Part shown: one piece after another, positions 34,633-43,122 of the stretch | How the letters are laid out: the number at the start of each line of letters is the position of its first letter | Numbering within the stretch: the stretch's first letter is position 1 | NCBI RefSeq assembly: GCF_045862395.1 | Contig: NZ_AP023087.1 | Location: 1,054,001-1,118,000, forward strand | Direction: 5' to 3' | From: Marinicellulosiphila megalodicopiae | GTDB taxonomy: Bacteria > Pseudomonadota > Gammaproteobacteria > Pseudomonadales > Natronospirillaceae | Length of the DNA: 64,000 bases | Made by a program: the position numbers and the translations under genes | Notes under the pieces: generated by a model | What the model was told of the DNA's origin: nothing | What the model saw: only the letters and a program-made list of their open reading frames with translations | The model's database searches: none

Positions 34633-35003
34633 AAATGAACCAGTTTACAACCAAATTTGCGCAGCATTTCGTTGGAAAATGATTATTTACAGAGTTAAGC
34701 TCACATTTTTTACCTTGATCTGCGCAAAATTAATCGTAAGTTGAGCCATTTTTATCACCAACTTTGATCGGTTGTAGATATTGAAAACATTAGCCCGTGT
34801 ATAACTCATTGCAATGTTATTAAACGAATTATTGCTGCATTGATTAATAAGTAGGCTTTATTTTAAAAACGCATTTTGCACTCAAATATTTACAAATCTA
34901 AAATCACGCCTACAAAACCAATTCCAATTTTACGCATTAAAAATACTCAGCAGTCACTTCATAAAAAAGGTAAAATGCGCGTTTTATTATTTTTGATTGA
35001 TTT
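34633..35003. other. Gene-free region between pilY1-like and dusC genes
   Basis: About 370 bp. It contains a widely spaced 9-bp inverted repeat, TTTGCGCAG (34656-34664) and CTGCGCAAA (34720-34728), and, near dusC, a -10-like TAAAAT (34971-34976). No convincing gene or T-tailed terminator was seen. Confidence 0.5.
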
Positions 35004-35948
35004 ATGAAATTAATTTTAGCGCCAATGGAGGGGGTGTTAGACCCGCCATTACGAGATTTATTGGGTAAAATTGGTGGTTGGGATATGGCCATTACTGAAT
35101 TTATTCGAGTATCAACAACTGTTTTCCCTGATCATGTGTTTTATCGATTTTGTCCAGAATTACATAATAATTCCAAAACATTATCAGGTATGCCTGTGCG
35201 TATTCAGTTATTAGGCAATGACCCAGAGTTGGTGGCTTTAAATGCCCAGCGAGCAGTTGAACTTGGATCTTTTGGTATCGATTTAAATTTTGGCTGTCCT
35301 GCCAAAACCGTTAACCGCTCAATGGGCGGAGCAATCTTGTTAAAAGATACTCAAATATTATACGACATTGTAAAGGCAGTAAGAGATGCTGTTCCTGATC
35401 ATTTGCCTGTTACCGCTAAAATGCGTTTAGGTTATGAAGACGACTGCAAAGCCATGGATAATGCAGTGGCTATGTATGAAGCAGGTGCAAGCGAGCTTGC
35501 CATTCATGCTCGCACAAAAACAGACGGTTATAGACCCCCCGCCTATTGGAAAAAAATTAAACCCATCGCAGATGCCTTACCCATTAATGTGATTGCCAAT
35601 GGTGAAATTTGGACCAAAGAGCAAGCACAACAATGTCAAATTGAGTCAGGTTGTGAGGACATTATGATGGGCCGCGGTGCTTTGGCGGTACCTAATTTGG
35701 CAAAAGTCATACTTGGTGAGGATAAAATGCCTTGGAATGAAGTATTAAAATGGCTTGTTGAATATTCGCAATACGAAGTCAGTTTAGAGCTGGTTTCTTA
35801 TTATCCAAATCGTTTAAAACAATGGCTCACTTTTTTAAAATTAGCTTACCCTGAGGCTCAAATTTTATTTGATCAAATAAAACGCGAAAAATCACGTGAA
35901 AGCATCACCAATTTTGTTCGTGAAAACTTAGAAAAAATTGACAATTAA
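35004..35948 (+). CDS. dusC: tRNA-dihydrouridine synthase C
   Basis: A 314-residue flavoenzyme that reduces a uridine in the tRNA D-loop (position 16 in E. coli). Seen are LAPMEGVLDPPLRDLL (FMN-site start), the catalytic-Cys block DLNFGCPAKTVNRSMGGAILL, which in this form is typical of DusC rather than DusA or DusB, VTAKMRLGY, IHARTKTDGY and ANGEI with IMMGRGAL. It is monocistronic. Confidence 0.93.
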   Translation: MKLILAPMEGVLDPPLRDLLGKIGGWDMAITEFIRVSTTVFPDHVFYRFCPELHNNSKTLSGMPVRIQLLGNDPELVALNAQRAVELGSFGIDLNFGCPAKTVNRSMGGAILLKDTQILYDIVKAVRDAVPDHLPVTAKMRLGYEDDCKAMDNAVAMYEAGASELAIHARTKTDGYRPPAYWKKIKPIADALPINVIANGEIWTKEQAQQCQIESGCEDIMMGRGALAVPNLAKVILGEDKMPWNEVLKWLVEYSQYEVSLELVSYYPNRLKQWLTFLKLAYPEAQILFDQIKREKSRESITNFVRENLEKIDN

Positions 35949-35953
35949 ATAAA

Positions 35954-36002
35954 GGAACCTCTGATTTAGCAAGATTTTTTATCTTTCTAGATCAGAGATT
36001 CC
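35954..36002. repeat. Long imperfect palindrome downstream of dusC
   Basis: The 49-nt element starts GGAACCTCTGATTTAG and ends CTAGATCAGAGATTCC; the arms pair over about 20 positions with single mismatches and a short T-rich loop. It lies 6 bp after dusC. It could act as a terminator without a T tail, or be a dispersed palindromic (MITE-like or REP-like) unit. Confidence 0.7.
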
Positions 36003-36223
36003 TAAAGTAAATAGTCAAAAAAATAACGAATACAAGGATGTGTTCGCAAATAATAAAATAAAAACCTATCTGCTTAAAAAGCATACTCTTCAAAATTATC
36101 ATCCGTTAAATTATCAAAATATAAATAGTGCATAAAAATAAATTCAAATTGATTTTGCAGCTTTATTTTTTAGGTCTATGCTTACAAATGTAACCCAAAG
36201 AATATTAAATTTTGAGTGAAGTT

Positions 36224-36505
36224 ATGTCAAAAGATGATCAAAAAAATGTAAATTTAACGTTGCCCAAAAATTTCAATATAACAATGATTGAAGGTGTGTA
36301 TCAACAAATTGAGTCTGAATTGGCTCAAGCAAGTGTGATTAATTTGGATGGGGCGGCAATTGAAAAAGTAGACAGTACTGCTATTCAGTTATTAGTCAGT
36401 TTGAAAAAATACACAGCCGAGCATAATCAATCACTTAATTATTTAAAATTCCCAGAAGTTGTAAGCAAAACTGCTAAGCAACTGGGTTTGCAACAAATGA
36501 TTTAA
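36224..36505 (+). CDS. STAS-domain protein at the head of the chemotaxis cluster
   Basis: A 93-residue single STAS domain (anti-sigma-factor antagonist fold). The phosphorylatable Ser is in EKVDSTAIQLLVSL. Proteins of this type sit at the start of many chemotaxis clusters in marine gammaproteobacteria, where their partner is unknown. The ATG at 36224 was chosen; an in-frame TTG lies four codons upstream. It is followed by a cheY-like gene 19 bp later. Confidence 0.85.
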   Translation: MSKDDQKNVNLTLPKNFNITMIEGVYQQIESELAQASVINLDGAAIEKVDSTAIQLLVSLKKYTAEHNQSLNYLKFPEVVSKTAKQLGLQQMI

Positions 36506-36524
36506 CAAGAATGTGGAGAAAGCA

Positions 36525-36887
36525 ATGAGTACAATTTTAGCTGTGGATGATTCAGCATCAATGCGTCAAATGGTGAGTTTTACATTAAAGGGGGCAGGCT
36601 TTGATGTCACTGAAGCAAATGATGGGCAACAAGCCTTTGAGATTGCCAAAACTAAATCATTTGATTTGGTGCTTTCTGATGTCAACATGCCTGTGATGGA
36701 TGGCATTACGTTAGTAAAAAACTTGCGTACATTAGGGGATTATAAATTCACCCCCATTCTAATGTTAACTACCGAGTCCGCAGGTGACAAAAAAGGCGAA
36801 GGTAAAGCTGCTGGAGCAACCGGTTGGATCGTTAAACCATTTAACCCCGATCAGCTATTAAAAACCATTAAACGAGTATTGGATTAA
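36525..36887 (+). CDS. cheY: CheY-type response regulator
   Basis: A 120-residue single receiver domain: ILAVDDSASMRQMV (acidic pair), phosphoacceptor Asp in LVLSDVNMPVMDG, TTES and WIVKPFNPDQL with the conserved Lys. GGAGAAAGCA precedes the ATG at 36525. In this position, just before cheA, it is the expected output regulator, acting on the flagellar motor or on another target. No cheZ or cheC is seen here. Confidence 0.93.
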   Translation: MSTILAVDDSASMRQMVSFTLKGAGFDVTEANDGQQAFEIAKTKSFDLVLSDVNMPVMDGITLVKNLRTLGDYKFTPILMLTTESAGDKKGEGKAAGATGWIVKPFNPDQLLKTIKRVLD

Positions 36888-36897
36888 GGTTTAAAAA

Positions 36898-39009
36898 ATG
36901 AGTATTGATTTAAGTCAATTCCATCAAGTCTTTTTTGAAGAAAGTTTCGAAGGGCTGGATGTCATGGAAAACGGGTTGCTGGAATTGGATCTGGAAGACA
37001 TAGATTCAGAATTAATCAATTCAGTATTTAGAGCCGCACATTCAATTAAAGGTGGCAGTGGCACGTTTGGGTTCAGTTCAGTTGCAGACTTTACCCATGT
37101 GTTAGAAACATTACTTGATGAAATTCGATCTGAAAAAAGAAAAATGCAAAAAAGTTATGTGGATTTGTTTTTGTTATCAGTGGATTGTTTAAGGCAATTA
37201 TTGCAACAATTACAAGCAGAAGAGACGCCAGATTTAGATCAAGCAAAAGAGTTAAAATTAAAATTTGAAGCCATCTTAGAAAATACAGAAACCTCTGCGA
37301 CATCTAATGTAGAAGAATCCACTAAAGACATTAAACACAACGATTTAACACAACAGGAAGATTGTGAGGATCAAGCAATACATAAAGCTGGGTATTGGGA
37401 AATTATTTTTAATCCTCACGCTGAAATCGTACAAACAGGTAATGAGCCTTCTCGATTATTGAAGCAACTTTCTGCAATGGGTGAAATGACAATTCAAACA
37501 AAATTGGATTGTGTACCTGATTTTTTTGCATTAGATCCTGAATTATTTTTTGTTCAATGGGTCATTTCTTTAAAAACTAAAGAAGACCAAGATGCTATTA
37601 GTGAAATATTTGAATGGGTTGCCGATGATTCAGATATACAAATTACATGGATCGATGAAACACAAAATCCTGATGAACATGCCCAACAGACTCCTCAAGT
37701 TAGTGGTTCAAATACTGAAATAGTAAATGAAATTGAATCAATTGATACATCAAAAAATATACCAGAATTAAAAACCAAAACTGCCAAACCTAAAGCAAAT
37801 GTAGAATCACAATCTATTCGGGTCGCAACAGATAAGGTCGATAGTTTGATTAATATGGTGGGTGAATTAGTGATTACCCAGTCTATGTTAGGGCAATTGG
37901 GTAAAGAATTTACTATGGATCGATTGCATCGCTTACAAGAAGGACTGGTGCAACTTGAGCATAATACTCGAGAGTTACAAGAATCGGTCATGCGTATAAG
38001 AATGCTGCCAATTAGTTTTAGTTTTAACCGTTTTCCAAGATTGGTTCGAGATTTATCTCAACAGCTTAATAAAAAAATTGACTTAAAACTCATTGGAGAA
38101 AATACAGAACTAGACAAAACAGTGATGGAAAAAATTGGCGACCCTATGGTGCATATGGTTCGTAACTCTTTAGATCACGGCATAGAAACTCCACAAGCTC
38201 GAAAAGAAAAAGGCAAATCTGAAACAGGTACATTAACATTATCTGCCTATCATCAAGGTGGCAATATAATCATAGAAATTAACGATGATGGTTCCGGATT
38301 AAATACTCAACGTATTAAAACAAAAGCCATAGAAAAAGGATTAATAAAAGAATCAGACAATCTGGATGACGATCAAATTAATGATTTGATTTTTCAGCCA
38401 GGTTTTTCAACTGCTGATGTTATTTCTGATGTATCAGGGCGTGGTGTCGGTATGGATGTGGTAAGACGAAATATCCAAGAATTAAATGGCTCTGTAGAAG
38501 TAAGATCCATTCCCGAAGTGGGGTCTACATTTAAAATTAGATTACCATTAACGTTAGCTATTTTAGATGGACAGTTAGTTCGAGTAGGTAAAGAAATTTA
38601 CATTTTACCTTTAGTGAGCATTGTTGAATCCATTTTGATAGAGGATGAGTTTGTTAATAATGTGGGTGGTGGTTTTGATGTATTACGTCTAAGAGATGAA
38701 TATATTCCAATCATTAAGCTCTACGATGTATTTAATATTGAGCCAGAATCTAAAACATTAACAGACGGATTATTGGTGGTTGTAGAAGGCGAAAATCGTA
38801 AAGTCGGTTTTATTGTTGATGAATTAATGGAACAACAACAAGTAGTGATTAAATCATTAGAAGCCAATTTTCAAAAAGTTAATGGGGTGTCAGGTGCAAC
38901 AATATTAGGTGATGGCACTGTAGCAATGATTTTAGATGTACCAGGGTTAATTCAATTAGCGGGCGTATCAAAAATCATCAATTTAAAACCCGATTCAAAC
39001 GCAGCATAG
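36898..39009 (+). CDS. cheA: Chemotaxis histidine kinase CheA
   Basis: A 703-residue kinase with the full P1-P5 layout. P1 Hpt has H48 in RAAHSIKGGSGTFGF. A P2-like domain (about 165-250) follows with NPHAEIVQTG. The P3 dimerisation helices (VATDKVDSLINMVGELVITQS) are about 300-370. The P4 ATPase has MVRNSLDHGIE, EINDDGSGLN and GRGVGMDVVRRNI. The P5 CheW-like domain (about 555-690) has LPLVSIVES and ILGDGTVAMILDV. It phosphorylates CheY and CheB according to receptor state. It is followed by cheW after 10 bp. Confidence 0.96.
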   Translation: MSIDLSQFHQVFFEESFEGLDVMENGLLELDLEDIDSELINSVFRAAHSIKGGSGTFGFSSVADFTHVLETLLDEIRSEKRKMQKSYVDLFLLSVDCLRQLLQQLQAEETPDLDQAKELKLKFEAILENTETSATSNVEESTKDIKHNDLTQQEDCEDQAIHKAGYWEIIFNPHAEIVQTGNEPSRLLKQLSAMGEMTIQTKLDCVPDFFALDPELFFVQWVISLKTKEDQDAISEIFEWVADDSDIQITWIDETQNPDEHAQQTPQVSGSNTEIVNEIESIDTSKNIPELKTKTAKPKANVESQSIRVATDKVDSLINMVGELVITQSMLGQLGKEFTMDRLHRLQEGLVQLEHNTRELQESVMRIRMLPISFSFNRFPRLVRDLSQQLNKKIDLKLIGENTELDKTVMEKIGDPMVHMVRNSLDHGIETPQARKEKGKSETGTLTLSAYHQGGNIIIEINDDGSGLNTQRIKTKAIEKGLIKESDNLDDDQINDLIFQPGFSTADVISDVSGRGVGMDVVRRNIQELNGSVEVRSIPEVGSTFKIRLPLTLAILDGQLVRVGKEIYILPLVSIVESILIEDEFVNNVGGGFDVLRLRDEYIPIIKLYDVFNIEPESKTLTDGLLVVVEGENRKVGFIVDELMEQQQVVIKSLEANFQKVNGVSGATILGDGTVAMILDVPGLIQLAGVSKIINLKPDSNAA

Positions 39010-39019
39010 GTCTTATAAA

Positions 39020-39532
39020 ATGAGTGCATTAGAGCAAACAATTGAAGATGATTCAGGACAAATTCAAAATAATGAAGACAATGATCAATACTTAACTTTC
39101 TTAATGAATGGAGAAGAATATGGTGTGGATATTCTATCTGTTCAGGAAATTAGAAGTTGGGAAAAAGTCACAACTATTCCAAATGTTCCTCGTTATGTTA
39201 AAGGCGTGATTAATCTTCGTGGCACAATCGTACCTATTATTGATTTGCGAACGCGTTTTAATATGGAGCATGCAGAATATAGCAGAATCACTGTGGTAAT
39301 CGTTTTAAAAGTGAAAACATCAAAAGGTGAAAGAGTGACAGGTATAGTAGTAGATGCCGTTTCAGATGTGTATTCCATGTCAAGTGATCAAATGCGAAGC
39401 CCTCCTGATGTGTCCAGTCATGTAAATACTGAATTTATCAAAGGCTTAATCAGTGTGAAAGATAAAATGATTATTTTATTAAATTTAGAAAAATTATTAG
39501 AAATTGAAGATCTTCCAAATTTAAACGCTTAA
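39020..39532 (+). CDS. cheW: Chemotaxis coupling protein CheW
   Basis: A 170-residue protein with an SH3-like double-barrel fold. Blocks seen are YLTFLMNGEEYGVDILSVQEI, PRYVKGVINLRGTIVPIIDLR and GIVVDAVSDVYSM. It links CheA to the two receptors encoded next. It has an acidic N-terminal lead of about 25 residues. Confidence 0.95.
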   Translation: MSALEQTIEDDSGQIQNNEDNDQYLTFLMNGEEYGVDILSVQEIRSWEKVTTIPNVPRYVKGVINLRGTIVPIIDLRTRFNMEHAEYSRITVVIVLKVKTSKGERVTGIVVDAVSDVYSMSSDQMRSPPDVSSHVNTEFIKGLISVKDKMIILLNLEKLLEIEDLPNLNA

Positions 39533-39553
39533 ACCATTCTCTAGGAGAAAAAA

Positions 39554-42500
39554 ATGCAAACGTCCACAGAAAATAAAACTTGGTTTGATCGAATCAATTT
39601 TTTGAAAAACTTTAAAGTGATTGTTAAATTATCAATCGCAAGCGGTGTATTATTCGCCTTGATTGTTTTTTCAGTATTTAATATGGTCAAGCTGCAAAAC
39701 GATGATATAGAATTTAGTAATAAAGAATTTCAAGGAACTGTGTATATCGATCCAATGTATCAATTGATTCAATCGATTATGGTGCATCGTGGTCAAACGA
39801 ATGCTTATCTAAGTGGTGACCAATCTGTAAAAGATAAATTAGTTAATGCTAAACAAAACGTAGAAAATAAATTTTCAAATATTGAAACGTTATTAAATCA
39901 ATCCGATACTTTTGCAATTAAGAACCAGGTGTCAAATATGAAATCGGCTTGGAGTATCGTGTCAACCAAACAAAATTCAGAAAATCGATCCGCTATTTTT
40001 TCTGAGCATTCCAAATTGGTTTCCGATGTGATTGGCTTGATTATTTATATAGGTGATCAGTCAAACTTAACATTAGATCCAGAATTAGACTCTTTCTATT
40101 TAATGGATTTAGCTACATTTAAAGGGCATTTATTAGCCGATTATATAGGGCAAGTTAGAGGCTTAGGAGCAGGCTTGATTGCTCAAGATAGTCGTGATTT
40201 ACAGTCGTTGTTAGCTCTAGCTACATTGATAGGAAAAATTAATATTGAAGCCTATAATGATTCATTTGAAGCGGCTTTTGCTGATAATGAAACATTACGT
40301 TTAAAGCTTGGTGCCGATCAAAAGCAAGCTTACGAAGACGTCTCTATTTTTAATGAATTAACTCGTTCGATTATTGATGGCAGTATTACTATGTCATCAC
40401 AGGAATATTTTAATGCAGGTACAAAAGCAATTAACGATATTATTTCAAATAACCCAAAGATCATCCAAGAGTTACAAAATTTATTAACGATTCGTATAGA
40501 AAATTTGAAAAGTGAGCGAACATATTTAATCGAACTAATGTCTATAGGAGTATTGGTTTCGATGATTTTACTTTGGATAACCATTCAAAGTATTACTACT
40601 CCACTTGCCTCATTAATTAAGGTATTTAAATCTATTTCCTCTGGTAAATATGATAATCAGATTGATGTGAAGTCTAAAGATGAAATGGGTGTCTTACAAT
40701 CTTCTTTATTGGAAATGCAATCCCAGTTAAAACAAAAAATTGAAGATGAAGCCAAAGTTGCAGCAAGTACTTTACGTATTAAACAAGCATTAGATGTCTG
40801 CACCACCAACGTCATGATTGCCGATCCTGATTTAAATATTATTTATATCAATGAATCGGCAAACTCGATGATGAAAGAGGCCGAACCTAAAATTCAAGAA
40901 GCTTTACCAAGATTTAAAGCCGATCAATTAGTTGGCGAAAATATCGATGTATTCCATAAAAAGCCTTCCCATCAACGTAATTTATTAAAAGATTTAAATT
41001 CAACTTATACCGCTTTAATTAAAGTAGGTGAACTTGATATGCAAGTAATTGCAACGCCTGTTTTTGATGATGAAAACGTGAAATTAGGATTTGCAGTTGA
41101 ATGGCAAAATCAAACTGAGATGCTTGCAAAACAACAAGAAGAGCAACGTATTGCAGATGAAAACGTAAGAATCAAACAAGCATTAGATGTATGTACCACC
41201 AACGTTATGATTGCTGATCCTGATTTGAATATTATTTATATTAATGATTCAGCGCAAAAAATGATGGGCGATGCTGAGAAGCAAATTAAACTAGCGTTAC
41301 CTAAATTTTCAGCAAATGATTTGTTAGGTGAAAACATTGATGTATTCCATAAAAATCCATCGCATCAACGTGAATTATTAAAATCATTAAATCAAACCTA
41401 TTCCACTTTAATTAAAGTTGGAGCATTGGATATGCAAGTCATTGCAACACCAGTATTTGATGATAAAAATGTTAAGTTAGGTTTTGCAGTGGAATGGCAA
41501 AACCAAACAGAAATGCTAGCTAAACAAAAAGAACAAAAACGTATCGCTGATGATAATGCACGGATTAAACAAGCATTAGATAACGTGACCACAAATGCGA
41601 TGATTGCAGATAATGACCGAAATATTGTGTACATGAATAAGTCAGTCACTAAAATGATGAAAGAGCGTGAAAGTACATTAAAAGAAGTGCTGCCAAATTT
41701 TGATGCTAATAATTTATTAAGTGTAAAAATCGATACGTTCCATAAAAATCCAGCGCATCAATCCGCTTTATTAGAAAAACTTAGCAGCACGTATAGTACT
41801 GAAATTAATGTAAATGGCTTAACGTTTGGTTTGACGGCTAATCCAGTGTTTGATGAAAATAACAATCGAATTGGTTCAGTAGTGGAATGGAAAGATCGCA
41901 CAGAAGAAGTTGCAGTTGAGCAAGAAATCGATCAATTGGTAGAAAGCGCCTCAAATGGTGATTTAACTGCTCGAATTGACTTAAAAGGTAAAGATGGATT
42001 CTTTGAAAAATTAGGCGTGGGGTTAAATCGTTTATTAGGTATTTCTGAAGGAGTGATAAACGATACAGCAAGAGTATTAGATGCTTTGGCTCATGGTGAT
42101 TTATCACAAACCATCGAACAAGATTATCAAGGCAGTTTTGGTAAATTAAAACGCGATGCGAATGCAACAGTTGATAAGTTAACTGAAATCATAACAGCTA
42201 TTCGAGATGCGGCCAGCTCTGTCAGTACTGGGGCGGATGAAATTGCTCAAGGCAATACAGATTTATCTCAGCGTACAGAAGAGCAGGCTTCATCATTAGA
42301 GCAAACCGCATCCAGTATGGAGGAAATGACAAGTACAGTAAGGCAGTCTGCGGATAATGCAGGTAAAGCGAATACACTTTCGCGTGATGCCGAAGCTAAA
42401 GCCGTTGAAGGTGGAAATGTTGTAAAAGATGCAGTGTCGGCTATGTCTGAAATAAATGCTTCTAGCAAGAAAATATCCGACATTATTGGTGTGATTGATG

Positions 42501-43093
42501 AAATTGCCTTCCAAACTAATTTACTTGCATTAAATGCAGCAGTTGAAGCAGCAAGAGCAGGTGAACAAGGTCGTGGGTTTGCGGTAGTGGCAGGTGAGGT
42601 GCGTTCATTAGCTCAACGCTCAGCAGGGGCTGCAAAAGAAATCAAAGATCTGATCCGTGATTCCGGTGAAAAAGTAGATGCAGGAACTGACTTAGTGAAT
42701 AAATCTGGTGAAACATTAAAAGAGATTGTGGAATCTGTACAAAAAGTATCCACCATGATTGCAGATATTACTGCAGCTTCTGAAGAGCAGGCAAGTGGTA
42801 TTGACCAGGTTAATAAAGCAGTCTCGCAAATGGATGAAATGACTCAGCAAAATGCAGCGTTAGTTGAAGAGGCTACGTCAGCAGGTGAGGCAATGAGTGA
42901 GCAAGCTCGCAGCATGATGCAGATGATGAAATTTTTTAACACTCAATCAGATGGGCACGCTCATGCGGTAGGGCAAAGTCATCAGATAGTAGCGCCTAGC
43001 GTCGTTCACGTTAAATCTGAAAAAACACATCAGCCATCATCCAATTTAAGAAAGCCGATGGAAGACCCAAATGATCAATGGCAAGAATTTTAA
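39554..43093 (+). CDS. Methyl-accepting chemotaxis protein 1 (three tandem PAS)
   Basis: A 1179-residue receptor. TM1 is about 24-44, a helical periplasmic sensor of about 280 residues follows, then TM2 about 324-345 and HAMP. Three tandem PAS-like units start at 408, 539 and 670 (exact 131-residue period). Units 1 and 2 carry DVCTTNVMIADPDLNIIYIN; unit 3 has the diverged NVTTNAMIADNDRNIVYMN. Further HAMP-like units (NGDLTARI, HGDLSQTI) lead to the signalling hairpin with IAFQTNLLALNAAVEAARAG. The protein ends QWQEF, a NWETF-like tether for CheR and CheB. AGGAG precedes the ATG. The PAS units may bind a cytoplasmic cofactor. Confidence 0.94.
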   Translation: MQTSTENKTWFDRINFLKNFKVIVKLSIASGVLFALIVFSVFNMVKLQNDDIEFSNKEFQGTVYIDPMYQLIQSIMVHRGQTNAYLSGDQSVKDKLVNAKQNVENKFSNIETLLNQSDTFAIKNQVSNMKSAWSIVSTKQNSENRSAIFSEHSKLVSDVIGLIIYIGDQSNLTLDPELDSFYLMDLATFKGHLLADYIGQVRGLGAGLIAQDSRDLQSLLALATLIGKINIEAYNDSFEAAFADNETLRLKLGADQKQAYEDVSIFNELTRSIIDGSITMSSQEYFNAGTKAINDIISNNPKIIQELQNLLTIRIENLKSERTYLIELMSIGVLVSMILLWITIQSITTPLASLIKVFKSISSGKYDNQIDVKSKDEMGVLQSSLLEMQSQLKQKIEDEAKVAASTLRIKQALDVCTTNVMIADPDLNIIYINESANSMMKEAEPKIQEALPRFKADQLVGENIDVFHKKPSHQRNLLKDLNSTYTALIKVGELDMQVIATPVFDDENVKLGFAVEWQNQTEMLAKQQEEQRIADENVRIKQALDVCTTNVMIADPDLNIIYINDSAQKMMGDAEKQIKLALPKFSANDLLGENIDVFHKNPSHQRELLKSLNQTYSTLIKVGALDMQVIATPVFDDKNVKLGFAVEWQNQTEMLAKQKEQKRIADDNARIKQALDNVTTNAMIADNDRNIVYMNKSVTKMMKERESTLKEVLPNFDANNLLSVKIDTFHKNPAHQSALLEKLSSTYSTEINVNGLTFGLTANPVFDENNNRIGSVVEWKDRTEEVAVEQEIDQLVESASNGDLTARIDLKGKDGFFEKLGVGLNRLLGISEGVINDTARVLDALAHGDLSQTIEQDYQGSFGKLKRDANATVDKLTEIITAIRDAASSVSTGADEIAQGNTDLSQRTEEQASSLEQTASSMEEMTSTVRQSADNAGKANTLSRDAEAKAVEGGNVVKDAVSAMSEINASSKKISDIIGVIDEIAFQTNLLALNAAVEAARAGEQGRGFAVVAGEVRSLAQRSAGAAKEIKDLIRDSGEKVDAGTDLVNKSGETLKEIVESVQKVSTMIADITAASEEQASGIDQVNKAVSQMDEMTQQNAALVEEATSAGEAMSEQARSMMQMMKFFNTQSDGHAHAVGQSHQIVAPSVVHVKSEKTHQPSSNLRKPMEDPNDQWQEF
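40775..41953 (+). repeat. Three tandem 393-bp PAS-coding repeats in receptor 1
   Basis: Units begin at 40775, 41168 and 41561 with the codons for RIKQALD. Units 1 and 2 are close to each other; unit 3 is diverged in sequence but has exactly the same length, so the array grew by in-frame duplication. Confidence 0.88.
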
Positions 43094-43122
43094 ACAATAC
43101 ATTATTTATCAGGGAACAAAAT

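Noticed and set aside
34635..34682. 15-codon frame MNQFTTKFAQHFVGK after the pilY1-like gene
   Set aside because: No ribosome site and too short to support; it probably occurs by chance, although it overlaps the inverted repeat noted there.
36175..36191. Sigma-54 promoter before the first STAS gene
   Set aside because: It resembles the fliK promoter but lacks the -12 GC at correct distance (TTACA instead of TTTGCA), so it was mentioned only as a comparison.
43078..43122. Upstream start for receptor 2 overlapping the end of receptor 1
   Set aside because: The extra 15 codons are the end of the first gene in another frame, and a good ribosome site precedes the ATG at 43123.
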